A DNA stretch of 24,823 nucleotides, from the NCBI GenBank assembly GCA_000435755.1, contig FR889098.1, forward strand, positions 1 through 24,823, read 5' to 3'. The position numbers and the translations under genes were made by a program. Below are positions 7,910 to 13,898 of this stretch, in pieces (positions within the stretch are counted from its first letter, which is position 1; each line of letters begins with the position of its first letter). The notes under the pieces are model-generated. The model had not been told where the DNA came from. It ran no database searches and saw only the letters and a program-made list of their open reading frames with translations. This stretch comes from Clostridium sp. CAG:508. GTDB lineage: Bacteria > Bacillota > Clostridia > TANB77 > CAG-508.

Positions 7910-8449
7910 ATGGAATTAAAAGGATCAAAAACAGAGAAAAATTTAATGGAAGCTTTCGCAGGAGAGTCACAAGCAAGAAATAAATACACATATTTTGCAA
8001 GTAAAGCAAAAAAAGAAGGATATGAGCAAATTGCTGCAATATTTCAAGAAACAGCTGACAATGAAAAAGAACATGCAAAATTATGGTTTAAACTATTATG
8101 TGGAGGAGATATTCCAACAACAGCTCAGAACTTAGCTGATGCTGCAGCTGGAGAAAACTTTGAATGGACAGATATGTATGACAGAATGGCCAAAGAAGCT
8201 AAAGAAGAAGGATTTGACCATATTGCATTTTTATTTGAAGAAGTTGGAAAAATAGAAAAAGAGCATGAAGCAAGATACAAAAAACTATTAGAAAATGTTC
8301 AAGATGGAAAAGTATTTGAGGCAGGAGAAATTAAAATATGGAAATGTAGAAACTGTGGACACATTGTAGTTGGAACAAAAGCACCAGCAGTATGCCCAGT
8401 ATGTGCACATCCACAAGCATACTTTGAAATAAAAGCAGAAAATTATTAA
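7910..8449 (+). CDS. rbr: Rubrerythrin
   Basis: Rubrerythrin is a cytoplasmic diiron peroxidase that protects anaerobes from hydrogen peroxide, receiving electrons through its rubredoxin domain. Residues 1-135 form the ferritin-like four-helix bundle with Glu19 (GESQARNKY), Glu52 and His55 (EKEH), Glu residues around 96-100, and Glu116/His119 (EKEH). Residues 143-175 form the rubredoxin-type FeS4 site with Cys146, Cys149, Cys162 and Cys165 (CRNC...CPVC). The 179-residue length is typical. It has its own promoter, an AGGAGG ribosome binding site and a strong terminator, so it is a single-gene unit; presence fits an obligate anaerobe. Confidence 0.97.
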   Translation: MELKGSKTEKNLMEAFAGESQARNKYTYFASKAKKEGYEQIAAIFQETADNEKEHAKLWFKLLCGGDIPTTAQNLADAAAGENFEWTDMYDRMAKEAKEEGFDHIAFLFEEVGKIEKEHEARYKKLLENVQDGKVFEAGEIKIWKCRNCGHIVVGTKAPAVCPVCAHPQAYFEIKAENY

Positions 8450-8456
8450 ACATTAG

Positions 8457-8489
8457 AATATGGTGTAAATAACTACACCATATTTTTTT
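8457..8489 (+). terminator. Intrinsic terminator of the rubrerythrin gene
   Basis: A perfect 11-bp stem (AATATGGTGTA 8457-8467 with TACACCATATT 8474-8484, 6-base loop) followed by a T-run to 8489. Confidence 0.92.
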
Positions 8490-8500
8490 GAGACAAGAGG

Positions 8501-8529
8501 TTCACTTTTGTAGAAAAATATAGTATAAT
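8501..8529 (+). promoter_or_regulatory. Probable sigma-A promoter of the phospholipase C-like gene
   Basis: A perfect TATAAT (8524-8529) sits 17 bases after a weak -35 (TTCACT, 8501-8506), just past the rubrerythrin terminator. Confidence 0.55.
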
Positions 8530-8555
8530 AACCAAATGATAAAAATGAAAGAGAG

Positions 8556-9176
8556 ATGAAAAGCGTGCCAAACTGGAGAGTACATTTAGAGATAGCCAAA
8601 AAAGTAAATGAACAATTGCGATTTAATAATGAAGATTACAATCTATTCTTATTAGGAAATATAGCACCAGATATAAACAATGGTTATATAGTAGAAGGAA
8701 TATCACATATCTATGACCATGGACATACACATCTCTATAACGCAGAAAATCACTCTACTTATACAAATTTTTGTCAAAAATATCAAGATATATTAAAAGT
8801 AAACCCAATAGCACTTGGATATTTAATTCATCTATATACAGATTATTTACTAAATAAAGATTATAGAGCAAAATGTGAACAAAATAATTTTGACAAAGAT
8901 GAATATACAAAATTCAAACACAGGGATTTAAGAAAATATGACAGTAAATATATTAATAATACTATAACTTTAAATGATTATACAGAAGCAGTTAAAGAGT
9001 TACATCAAATTGAAGAAATAGAATTAGATGAGCAGGATTTAGAAAAAGTAATAGAATTTTTAGATAATAAACAACCATATACAGATACAAATTTAGAATT
9101 TTACACTGTTGAAGAACTAGATAAAGAGGTAGAAAATATAACAAATGAGATATATAAGTTTATAAAGCTTCAGTAA
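8556..9176 (+). CDS. Zinc-dependent phospholipase C-like protein
   Basis: The 206-residue product resembles the short, cytoplasmic relatives of the zinc-dependent phospholipase C family. It shows WRVHLEIAKKVN (7-18), FLLGNIAPDIN (31-41), a His-rich segment with His55, His57, His59 and His66, and HLYTD (His92, Asp96), the set that supplies the zinc ligands of the family. The substrate is unknown. There is no signal peptide. The ATG at 8556 abuts a weak AAAGAGAG; a GTG at 8565 would give the N-terminus MPNW..., which matches the usual MPxW start of this family and has better spacing, so it may be the real start. The 3' end overlaps the convergent deacetylase gene by 17 bases. Confidence 0.75.
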   Translation: MKSVPNWRVHLEIAKKVNEQLRFNNEDYNLFLLGNIAPDINNGYIVEGISHIYDHGHTHLYNAENHSTYTNFCQKYQDILKVNPIALGYLIHLYTDYLLNKDYRAKCEQNNFDKDEYTKFKHRDLRKYDSKYINNTITLNDYTEAVKELHQIEEIELDEQDLEKVIEFLDNKQPYTDTNLEFYTVEELDKEVENITNEIYKFIKLQ

Positions 9177-9948
9177 AAAGCTCATAAAAATTTTTAAATA
9201 TATATCCTTGAGATTTTAAGTATTCTATAGAATCTTGTAAAATATCATAAGTCTTATTCACATCACCAGTATCATGCATAAGAACAACTAAAGTTCCTTT
9301 ACCTTTAGCAGATTTTTTTAGATTATTTAATAATTGGTAATTAGAATACTTATGTTCAGAATCTTTATTTAAGCAATTCCAGTCAACATAAACATAGTTA
9401 ATTTCAGCAAGAATATTAACTATGTTTTTCTTTTTATATTTGTAATCTGGAGATGCAAAGCCATTTGGAAAACGAAAAACATGTGAACAATAGTTAGAAA
9501 CTCCAATGGCTTTTGAAATTTCTTCATCAGTATTTAAAATCTCATTACGAAAACTTTCCTCGCTTTTATATAGCAAACTATTATTATGGCTATATCCATG
9601 ATTAGCAATAAAATGTCCTTCCTCATACGCGCGTTTAACAATTTTAGGATGTTCTTTAACATGCTTACCAACAACAAAGAATGTAGCTTTAACATTTTCT
9701 TTTTCTAGTACATCTAAAATTTTAGGTGTAACTTTAGAGGTTGGACCATCATCAAAAGTTAAATATACAACCTTTTCATCACTTTTACAAATAGACGCAA
9801 ATTTATCTTTAAAAGAAGCACTTAAAATTTCACCTTTGCTTAAAGATAAAGCAAAAGTAGAGTTATCTTTTAGTAAAAAGCAAACTATTAAAATTAGTAT
9901 AATGAGAACAACTACAAGATACTTTTTCTTAAAAATAAACACCTTCAT
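9160..9948 (-). CDS. Polysaccharide deacetylase (NodB/CE4), membrane-anchored
   Basis: CE4 enzymes remove N-acetyl groups from peptidoglycan or other glycans outside the membrane. All five NodB motifs are visible: TFDDGP (metal and base Asp), HGYSH (metal His pair), RFPNG, DWNCLN and LMHD. A basic N-terminus (MKVFIFKKK) and one hydrophobic segment of about 16 residues make a signal anchor. Starting from ATG 9948 gives 262 residues; a TTG at 9969 would add seven. Neither has a visible ribosome binding site; a TATAAT-like hexamer lies only about 6 bases before ATG 9948 on the minus strand, so a leaderless or very short-leader message is possible. Convergent overlap of 17 bases with the phospholipase-like gene. 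Sporulation PdaA-type or peptidoglycan deacetylases are possible functions; I cannot choose. Confidence 0.92.
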   Translation of the reverse strand: MKVFIFKKKYLVVVLIILILIVCFLLKDNSTFALSLSKGEILSASFKDKFASICKSDEKVVYLTFDDGPTSKVTPKILDVLEKENVKATFFVVGKHVKEHPKIVKRAYEEGHFIANHGYSHNNSLLYKSEESFRNEILNTDEEISKAIGVSNYCSHVFRFPNGFASPDYKYKKKNIVNILAEINYVYVDWNCLNKDSEHKYSNYQLLNNLKKSAKGKGTLVVLMHDTGDVNKTYDILQDSIEYLKSQGYIFKNFYELFTEAL

Positions 9949-9979
9949 ATAAAAATTATATATATACAAAATAAAAATA

Positions 9980-9988
9980 TGCTATAAT
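9980..9988 (+). promoter_or_regulatory. Extended -10 promoter of the ECF sigma factor operon
   Basis: TGCTATAAT (TGn plus a perfect -10 at 9983-9988) without a recognisable -35. It is back to back with the start of the minus-strand deacetylase gene. Confidence 0.45.
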
Positions 9989-10041
9989 TATTGAAACTTT
10001 TTGATGAAAATTGAGCACTATATATGTGAAAGGAGATAACA

Positions 10042-10582
10042 ATGAGTACTCGGAATATCTTTAGAAAATTTTGAAGAAATATATAATTCAACATATGAAC
10101 GAACATTGAGATATATAGTTTGTAAATGCTCTAATATTGACGATGTTAATGATTTAGTGCAAGATACATATGTAGAATTATATAACATACTAGAAAAAAA
10201 GAAAGAAATATATTTAGAAAACTGTCCTAATTTTGTAATAGGAATAGCTAAAAAGAAAATTCAAAAATATTATGGTCTTTTATATAAATTAAAAAATTAT
10301 AATGTTTATCAAGCAGAGGACGAAGAAATAGATTTGCCAGATAATTTTGATTTGGAAACGGAAACAATTAAAAAGCTAAATGCAGAAGCGGTATGGAATT
10401 ATATTAAAAGCAAAAATATAAAAACAGTAAAAGTTTTCTATTTATATTATTGTACAGAAATTAAGATATCACAAATTGCAAAAGAATTAAACATGTCTGA
10501 ATCTAATGTCAAAAATATTTTATACAGAACAATTAAAGACATTAAAGAAAATGTAAAGATTGAAGGTGATATAAATGAATAA
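10042..10582 (+). CDS. ECF-type RNA polymerase sigma factor, with a 1-base frameshift after codon 3
   Basis: The main frame reads from about 10052 to the TAA at 10582 and carries sigma region 2 (NIDDVNDLVQDTYVELYNIL) and region 4 (ISQIAKELNMSESNVKNILYRTIKDIKE), as in ECF (sigma-70 group 4) factors. The only good start is ATG 10042, seven bases after AAAGGAG, but it is one base out of frame: dropping the C at 10051 gives MSTGISLENFEEIYNSTYER joined to the rest, 179 residues, a normal ECF length. The first in-frame start without repair is TTG 10106, which has no ribosome binding site and cuts off the start of region 2. Either a sequence error or a recent inactivation. Its stop overlaps the next gene by eight bases. 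Confidence 0.8.
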
Positions 10583-11270
10583 TTTGAAAGATACAATACA
10601 AAAGAACTTTGACAAAAAGAAAAATTATAATATCATTTTATCAAAAATTGAGAGGAGAGATAATATGAAAGTAAAATTGAGTTATGTTTTAGCTTCAAGT
10701 CTTGTAGCAATTGCATTATTAGTTGGCATTGTTGCATATAATGTTCCAAAAAGTAATAATGAAAATGTTATGCCACCAACAGTACAAGGAATATTGGAAT
10801 TAAATATAAATAAGGCTGAATATCAAAGTATGATGACGTTGGATGCAGATATAAAAGAAGCAAATACTGAACTGAATAGTGAATTTGAGAAAGATTTTTC
10901 GTTTGTAAAAAAAGATATTAATGCGCCAAAAGATTTGAGAGACTACGGTGTAAATAAAGTTGTAATGACTAGAAAAGATTTTTCGGATAAAGATTATTCT
11001 ATAGCTCATGACTATATTTGGGACTATTCAAATGAGGCAGAAAACAGAACAATAAGAATAGCATTTTCCAAAATTGGAAAACCATTAAGAGACTATTATT
11101 TGAGTAGTGAAGAAAAAATATCAAAAATAGAAAATACAGATGTTATAATAACACAATATGAAAAACTATATTTAGCAGAGTTTAAATTAAATGATGTATA
11201 TTTTGATATAGAAACCGCAGGAATAACACAAAAAGAGTTAGTGGATTTACTAGTATCATTGATTAAATAA
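10575..11270 (+). CDS. Putative membrane anti-sigma factor
   Basis: The 231-residue protein has a short basic cytoplasmic N-terminus (about 1-35), a single membrane span (about 37-55) and an extracytoplasmic domain. The last part (ITQYEKLYLAEFKLNDVYFDIETAGITQKELVDLL) resembles the DUF4367-type domains often found at the C-terminus of Firmicute anti-sigma factors. There is no zinc-binding HxxxCxxC motif. The gene overlaps the ECF sigma gene by eight bases and has an AAGGTGAT ribosome binding site, so the pair is translationally coupled, which is the standard arrangement of sigma and its antagonist. What signal it senses is unknown; the role is inferred mainly from position and topology. Confidence 0.65.
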   Translation: MNNLKDTIQKNFDKKKNYNIILSKIERRDNMKVKLSYVLASSLVAIALLVGIVAYNVPKSNNENVMPPTVQGILELNINKAEYQSMMTLDADIKEANTELNSEFEKDFSFVKKDINAPKDLRDYGVNKVVMTRKDFSDKDYSIAHDYIWDYSNEAENRTIRIAFSKIGKPLRDYYLSSEEKISKIENTDVIITQYEKLYLAEFKLNDVYFDIETAGITQKELVDLLVSLIK

Positions 11271-11278
11271 AATGACAC

Positions 11279-11305
11279 ACAGCCTTGTTTTTATTACAAG
11301 GCTGT
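11279..11305 (+). terminator. Hairpin after the anti-sigma gene, possible terminator
   Basis: A perfect 10-bp stem (ACAGCCTTGT 11279-11288 with ACAAGGCTGT 11296-11305, 7-base loop) lies just after the stop codon, but only two T residues follow, so termination efficiency is doubtful. Confidence 0.5.
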
Positions 11306-11312
11306 TTAGGTA

Positions 11313-11341
11313 TTGCAATTGATGAAAAAAAGGTGTAAAAT
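11313..11341 (+). promoter_or_regulatory. Probable sigma-A promoter of the B3/B4-domain gene
   Basis: TTGCAA (11313-11318), 17-base spacer, TAAAAT (11336-11341), 35 bases before the ATG at 11376. It overlaps the first bases of a longer possible reading frame and so argues for the later start. Confidence 0.55.
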
Positions 11342-11375
11342 GTGTAACATCAAAACAAGAAAAGAAGGAACATAT

Positions 11376-12071
11376 ATGAAATTTATAGTTGACAAAAGTT
11401 TTTTTGAAAAGGTTGATAATGCATGTTTTGGTGTTATTATAGCTAGAAATATTGATAATACAAAACCAAATAGTGCAATACAAGAAATGCTAAAAAACGA
11501 AGTAAATGAGGTGGCAGAAAAGTACAAAGATGTAAAAGTAAAAGAATTACCAGAAATTGTACTATACAGAGAAGCATTTAAGAAAGTTGATATTAACCAA
11601 AACAAATTTATGTGCTCAATAGAAGCACTTGTTAGTAGGACAGTTAAATCACAATTTGTTCCTAACATAAATACATTAGTTGATTTAGGCAATGCTTTAT
11701 CACTAAAGTACAATGTACCACTAGGAGTACATGACATAGATAAATTTGCAGGAGATATAGAATTAAGATTTGCAAATGAAAATGACACATTCATTCCATT
11801 TGGTTCTCAAGAATATGATAATCCACCAGCAGGTGAATTAGTATATGTAAGTGGAAATGAAGTAAAAACAAGAAAATGGGCTTGGAGACAAGGTGAAAAA
11901 AGCAAAATAGACGAGAATATAAAAAATGCGTTTATACCATTAGACGGATTTATTGAAAACAAAGAAAAAATCTTAGAACTACAAAAAGAATTTGTAAAAA
12001 TTTTAACAGAGATGGGGGCAACTTGTGAAGTTGGATTTGTAGATAAAGATAACAATGTTTTTGAATTTTAA
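11376..12071 (+). CDS. B3/B4 domain protein (phenylalanyl-tRNA synthetase beta-like editing domain)
   Basis: The 231-residue protein resembles the stand-alone B3/4 family: MKFIVDKSFFEKVDNACFGVII, then LPEIVLYREAFKK, SIEALVSR, NTLVDLGNALSLKYNVPLGVHDID and a DTFIPFGSQEYDNPPAGELVY segment. The B3/B4 module in PheT edits mischarged Tyr-tRNA(Phe); the role of free copies is not established and they may be tRNA- or amino-acid-editing proteins. I chose ATG 11376, preceded by AAGAAGGAA, because the reading frame upstream (from 11313) overlaps the promoter and lacks a ribosome binding site. It is a single-gene unit ending in a strong terminator shared with sigK. Confidence 0.8.
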   Translation: MKFIVDKSFFEKVDNACFGVIIARNIDNTKPNSAIQEMLKNEVNEVAEKYKDVKVKELPEIVLYREAFKKVDINQNKFMCSIEALVSRTVKSQFVPNINTLVDLGNALSLKYNVPLGVHDIDKFAGDIELRFANENDTFIPFGSQEYDNPPAGELVYVSGNEVKTRKWAWRQGEKSKIDENIKNAFIPLDGFIENKEKILELQKEFVKILTEMGATCEVGFVDKDNNVFEF

Positions 12072-12073
12072 TT

Positions 12074-12118
12074 AAAAGGAGTTTTTAATGTAAGTATTAA
12101 AAACTCCTTTTATATATT
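12074..12118. terminator. Bidirectional terminator between the B3/B4 gene and sigK
   Basis: A perfect 16-bp stem (12074-12089 with 12096-12111, loop GTAAGT). The arms begin AAAAGGAG and end CTCCTTTT, so each strand ends in a T-run. It lies between the two convergent stop codons. Confidence 0.92.
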
Positions 12119-12816
12119 TATTCTTTAAATTCCTTAGCTAACTTGCTAATAGCCTTAGTTTCAATTCTTGAAACATAAGAACGGGAAATTGCCATAGAAT
12201 CTGCAATTTGATTTTGAGTTTTAGGTTTTTCGCCATTCAAACCAAAACGTAATTCCAATATAGTTTTTTCTCTTTCTTTTAAAACTTCCTTCATTTTCTC
12301 ATATAACTTCTTTACTTTAAATTTTAAATCAACTTCATCTTCAATATTTTTATCATTATTCTCTAAGACTTCTTGCAAAGTGACAACATTATCGTCCTTG
12401 TCTTTTCCAATAGGATCATCTAAGTAAACTTCTGCACCTAACTTTTTAGTGCTTCTTAAATACATAAGTACTTCATTATCAATACAACGAGAAACATAAG
12501 TAGCCAAACGTACTCCTTTTGAACTATCAAAGCTATTTATTCCCTTAATTAAACCAATACTACCAATAGAAATCAAATCATCTTGTTCAACTCGTGTAGC
12601 AGTATATTTTTTACATACATGAGCAACTAATCTTAAATTTCGCTCTATCAAAATATTTCGTGCTTCTTCATCTCCGTTTTTCATAAGTTCTAAATATTTT
12701 CGTTCTTCTTCACTACTTAAAGGCTCTGGAAAAAGTGTATTATTTGAAATATATCCAACTAAAAATATAGCTGAATTTAAAAATGCTAAAATACCACCAA
12801 TAGAAAAGGCAAACAT
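12118..12816 (-). CDS. sigK: RNA polymerase sporulation sigma factor sigma-K, uninterrupted
   Basis: Sigma-K directs late mother-cell transcription during sporulation. The 232-residue protein starts with a hydrophobic stretch (FAFSIGGILAFLNSAIFLVGY), matching the pro-sequence that SpoIVFB removes, then the sigma-K signature NNTLFPEPLSSEEERKYLELMKNGDEEARNILI. Region 2 (DLISIGSIGLIKGI...TYVSRCIDNEVLMYLR) and region 4 with a helix-turn-helix (QNQIADSMAISRSYVSRIETKAISKL) are complete. The pro-sequence and the PLSSEE stretch distinguish it from sigma-E. There is no skin-type element splitting the gene. Ribosome binding site GGAGGT lies about eight bases ahead of the ATG; upstream, CATATAAT (12851-12844, minus strand) could serve a sigma-A or sporulation sigma factor. 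Confidence 0.93.
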   Translation of the reverse strand: MFAFSIGGILAFLNSAIFLVGYISNNTLFPEPLSSEEERKYLELMKNGDEEARNILIERNLRLVAHVCKKYTATRVEQDDLISIGSIGLIKGINSFDSSKGVRLATYVSRCIDNEVLMYLRSTKKLGAEVYLDDPIGKDKDDNVVTLQEVLENNDKNIEDEVDLKFKVKKLYEKMKEVLKEREKTILELRFGLNGEKPKTQNQIADSMAISRSYVSRIETKAISKLAKEFKE

Positions 12817-12898
12817 ATATATACCTCCAATTTAATATATAGAATTATATGCCAAAGAAAAATTAAAGTGCCTGACCTTAAAAAATTTCACCAAACCA

Positions 12899-12927
12899 TT
12901 GACACTAATACCATAATATGGTACAAT
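12899..12927 (+). promoter_or_regulatory. Sigma-A promoter for rplU-rpmA
   Basis: A perfect -35 TTGACA (12899-12904), 17-base spacer and TACAAT (12922-12927), the strongest promoter in the window, as expected for ribosomal protein genes. Confidence 0.85.
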
Positions 12928-12933
12928 ATTTAA

Positions 12934-13030
12934 CTGTAAGCCGCCTGAGTCGGGCAACTAAATATTGCTTTAAGCAATTGCCTTGTTATTTATGCTTAGC
13001 GAGTATACGAATATAGGAGGTGTACAAAGA
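12934..13030 (+). ncRNA. Ribosomal protein L21 leader RNA (probable)
   Basis: About 97 bases lie between the predicted transcription start and rplU. They hold GC-rich blocks unusual for this genome (AAGCCGCCTGAGTCGGGC, about 12938-12954), a small hairpin TTGCT-tta-AGCAA (12965-12977) and a conserved-looking stretch before AGGAGG. Firmicute rplU genes are commonly preceded by the L21 leader, thought to mediate autoregulation by L21. The assignment rests on position and general appearance; I could not fold it against the family model. Confidence 0.55.
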
Positions 13031-13438
13031 ATGTACGCAATTATTGAAAGCTGTGGAAGACAATACAAAGTAACAGAAGGAGATGTAGTATTCTTCGAAA
13101 AATTAGAAGCAGAAGAAGGTAAAAAAGTAACATTTGATAATGTTGTTTTAGTATCTGACGACAAAAAAGTAGAAGTTGGAGCTCCTTATGTAAAAGGTGT
13201 TAAGGTTGAAGGAAAAGTAGTTTCTCACGGTAAAGGCAAAAAGATTTTAGTTTATAAATATAAAGCTAAAAAGAACTACAGAAGAACTCAAGGACATAGA
13301 CAACCATACACTAAAGTAGAGATCACAAAAATAAAAATGCCTACTGAAAAATCAGAAGCAAAAGTAGAAAATGCTGAAGTAAAAGAAACAGCAGCTAAAG
13401 CTACTACAAAAAAAGCTACAACTAAAAAAGAAGCTTAA
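13031..13438 (+). CDS. rplU: 50S ribosomal protein L21
   Basis: L21 is a 23S rRNA-binding protein of the large subunit. The 135-residue protein begins MYAIIESCGRQYKVTEGDVVFFEKL, the family start, and has the C-terminal RRTQGHRQPYTKVEITKI block. A tail of about 27 residues rich in Ala, Lys, Thr and Glu extends past the usual end near residue 105. I chose ATG 13031, ten bases after AGGAGG; the frame is open upstream to 12983 but that part is the leader RNA. rpmA follows after 81 bases with no gene in between. Confidence 0.96.
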   Translation: MYAIIESCGRQYKVTEGDVVFFEKLEAEEGKKVTFDNVVLVSDDKKVEVGAPYVKGVKVEGKVVSHGKGKKILVYKYKAKKNYRRTQGHRQPYTKVEITKIKMPTEKSEAKVENAEVKETAAKATTKKATTKKEA

Positions 13439-13519
13439 TTAAAATTTGAATATATTATGGTAAAAACTATTAGAAAGATAGAAATACCCTAAAACAAAAA
13501 TTGAAGGGAGTGAAATAGG

Positions 13520-13795
13520 ATGGCTCATAAGAAAGGTCAAGGTAGTGTTAAGAACGGTAGAGACAGTGAGTCTAAACGTTTAGGACTAAAAAGAGCAGAT
13601 GGTCAAGTAGTTCCAGCTGGTAATATACTAGTAAGACAAAGAGGAACAAAAATCCATCCAGGTACTAATGTTGGTATTGGTAGTGATGATACACTATATG
13701 CTAAAGTAACTGGAAAAGTTAAATTTGAAAGACTTGGCAGAGATAAAAAGAAAGTTAGCGTATATCCTGTTGAAGAAGGAAGTAAAGCTGAATAA
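13520..13795 (+). CDS. rpmA: 50S ribosomal protein L27, without the Firmicute N-terminal extension
   Basis: L27 reaches the peptidyl transferase centre with its N-terminus. The 91-residue protein begins MAHKKGQGSVKNGRDSESKRLG and continues with the usual GNILVRQRGTKIHPG and GSDDTLYAK. In most Firmicutes L27 is made with an extra stretch (typically xxxNLQFFA) that the protease Prp (YsxB) removes, and prp lies between rplU and rpmA. Here the ATG gives the mature-type end directly, an in-frame stop (TGA 13511-13513) rules out a longer form, and the 81-base gap holds no prp. The AAGGGAG ribosome binding site supports this start. Confidence 0.96.
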   Translation: MAHKKGQGSVKNGRDSESKRLGLKRADGQVVPAGNILVRQRGTKIHPGTNVGIGSDDTLYAKVTGKVKFERLGRDKKKVSVYPVEEGSKAE

Positions 13796-13796
13796 T

Positions 13797-13826
13797 AAAA
13801 AACTCCACGTAAGTGGAGTTTTTTTG
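13797..13826 (+). terminator. Intrinsic terminator after rpmA
   Basis: AACTCCAC (13801-13808), loop GTAA, GTGGAGTT (13813-13820) followed by a T-run; extra A-T pairs lengthen the stem. Confidence 0.93.
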
Positions 13827-13835
13827 TTATATATA

Positions 13836-13864
13836 TTGTAAAATTAAGTAAAATTAAGTATAAT
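13836..13864 (+). promoter_or_regulatory. Sigma-A promoter for trpS-obgE, containing a tandem repeat
   Basis: TTGTAA (13836-13841), 17-base spacer, TATAAT (13859-13864). The spacer is made of a direct repeat of the 10-mer AAATTAAGTA (13841-13850 and 13851-13860), so one repeat unit has probably been duplicated to set the spacing. Confidence 0.7.
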
Positions 13865-13898
13865 AAGTATGTATTTTTAAACAAAGGAATGATGAAAA

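Noticed and set aside
10042..10074. A tiny ORF (MSTRNIFRKF) with a good ribosome binding site before the sigma gene
   Set aside because: Removing one C merges it with the sigma frame into a normal-length ECF factor, so it is better read as the frameshifted start than as a leader peptide, although a leader peptide is not excluded.
11306..11794. A 162-residue minus-strand reading frame opposite the B3/B4 gene
   Set aside because: The plus-strand frame has promoter, ribosome binding site and recognisable domain; the minus frame has none of these.
12983..13030. An N-terminal extension of L21 in the same frame
   Set aside because: The extra 16 codons are the leader RNA; ATG 13031 is preceded by AGGAGG and gives the conserved L21 start.
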